DNA from: Pseudomonadota bacterium
Lineage (GTDB): Bacteria; Pseudomonadota; Gammaproteobacteria; Burkholderiales; Burkholderiaceae_C
Assembly (NCBI GenBank): GCA_021798395.1
Contig: JAJZHS010000169.1
Location: 1-5,953, forward strand
Direction: 5' to 3'
DNA length: 5,953 nucleotides
Part shown: in pieces, positions 5,551 through 5,953 of the stretch
Layout of the letters: each line of letters begins with the position of its first letter
Position numbering within the stretch: the first letter of the stretch is position 1
Notes under the pieces: model-generated
Seen by the model: only the letters and a program-made list of their open reading frames with translations
Told to the model about the DNA's origin: nothing
The model's database searches: none
Translations under genes and position numbers: made by a program

Positions 5551-5953
5551 TCAGTCGGCCAGGCCGACCGTCGGGTTGCCCAGGTTGGTCCACTCGATCA
5601 TCGAGCCCGCGTACAGCTTGGCGTGCGGGTTGCGGAGGATCTCGTGGGTGACGAACCAGGCGCCCGACGCCAGGTGACCGGTGTTGCAGTAGGTCACGGT
5701 CGGCGCGTGGGTGCTGATGTCGTAGGCACGGAAAATGCGCTGGTAGTCGGCGCGGGTCATGAACTGGGTGGCGCCGTCGACATTGCGCACGATGGCGTCG
5801 GTCGGGAACGACTTGGCGCCGGGCAGATGGCCGCCGCTCTTGTTGATGGGCTTGGTGAAGATGCCCAGGTATTGCGGCGTCGGGCGCGCGTCGATGAACT
5901 GCGCGCTGCCGTTGTGAACGCCCTCCTTGACGTCGGCGAGGGTGGCCAGGATG
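5551..5953 (-). CDS. Rhodanese-family sulfurtransferase, C-terminal part (N-terminus beyond window edge)
   Basis: The reading frame is open from the right edge to the TGA at 5551, giving 133 complete codons of the C-terminal rhodanese domain. Visible landmarks in order are the domain start FIDARPTPQYLGI, the CH2-type motif GGHLPGAKSFPTD, and the active-site strand and loop VTYCNTGHLASGAWFV, with the catalytic Cys codon at 5686-5688. The domain then ends KLYAGSMIEWTNLGNPTVG. The Cys would carry a persulfide and transfer sulfur from thiosulfate or 3-mercaptopyruvate to an acceptor. Most such proteins are tandem-domain enzymes of about 280-320 residues with an inactive N-terminal domain; that domain, and any signal peptide, would lie outside the window. 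The loop CNTGH differs from the CRxGx[RT] consensus of classical rhodaneses, so the donor is uncertain. A GTG at 5788-5790 lies within the domain and is not the start. It converges on murB and ends at a strong terminator. Confidence 0.88.
   Translation of the reverse strand, partial: ILATLADVKEGVHNGSAQFIDARPTPQYLGIFTKPINKSGGHLPGAKSFPTDAIVRNVDGATQFMTRADYQRIFRAYDISTHAPTVTYCNTGHLASGAWFVTHEILRNPHAKLYAGSMIEWTNLGNPTVGLAD

Noticed and set aside
5551..5790. A complete 79-residue gene starting at GTG
   Set aside because: The frame stays open to the right window edge and the upstream codons encode the beginning of the same rhodanese domain, so it is the tail of a longer gene.
1..5953. A hidden mobile element, CRISPR array, tRNA/rRNA gene or defence system
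   Set aside because: By eye I found no direct-repeat array, transposase, integrase, tRNA-like sequence or defence protein; essentially the whole window is explained by nine conserved genes with short gaps.

Overview
The window is very GC-rich bacterial chromosome, tightly packed with housekeeping genes. It has no sign of phage, insertion sequence, CRISPR array or RNA gene. The gene content (a PagL-type outer-membrane lipid A deacylase, YajQ, PlsY, type I MurB) indicates a Gram-negative proteobacterium. The neighbourhoods PHP phosphatase / YciO / site-2 protease and YbaK / PlsY / YajQ / MurB, with this base composition, fit a betaproteobacterium (Burkholderiales or Rhodocyclales) best. A high-GC xanthomonad cannot be excluded. 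This placement is inference from gene content and order.

Left half (1-2660), all on the minus strand, read right to left: a PHP-domain nucleotidase/exonuclease (rnm/yciV type), YciO, an M50 site-2 protease family membrane protein, then a PagL-like lipid A 3-O-deacylase cut by the left window edge. Gaps of 22, 22 and 37 bases suggest one operon. Its likely promoter sits so close to the first start codon that the mRNA may be leaderless.

Middle (2661-3885): a 71-base divergent promoter region holds a perfect 16-bp palindrome. It is followed on the plus strand by a YbaK-family aminoacyl-tRNA deacylase and plsY, joined by an ATGA stop/start overlap. plsY converges on yajQ, and the 39-base gap plus both stop codons forms one large interrupted inverted repeat.

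Right part (3925-5953): yajQ (minus) and murB (plus) diverge from a 50-base promoter gap. murB converges on a sulfurtransferase gene (minus, N-terminal part beyond the right edge), which ends at a textbook Rho-independent terminator with a UUCG loop.

Functionally the window mixes cell-envelope genes (PlsY for phospholipid, MurB for peptidoglycan, PagL-like for lipid A, the intramembrane protease) with RNA and translation quality genes (PHP nuclease, YciO, YbaK). I see no previously undescribed system. The items worth checking are small: the promoter palindrome, the shared terminator-like repeat, the PagL gene in a housekeeping operon, and the non-canonical active-site loop of the sulfurtransferase.
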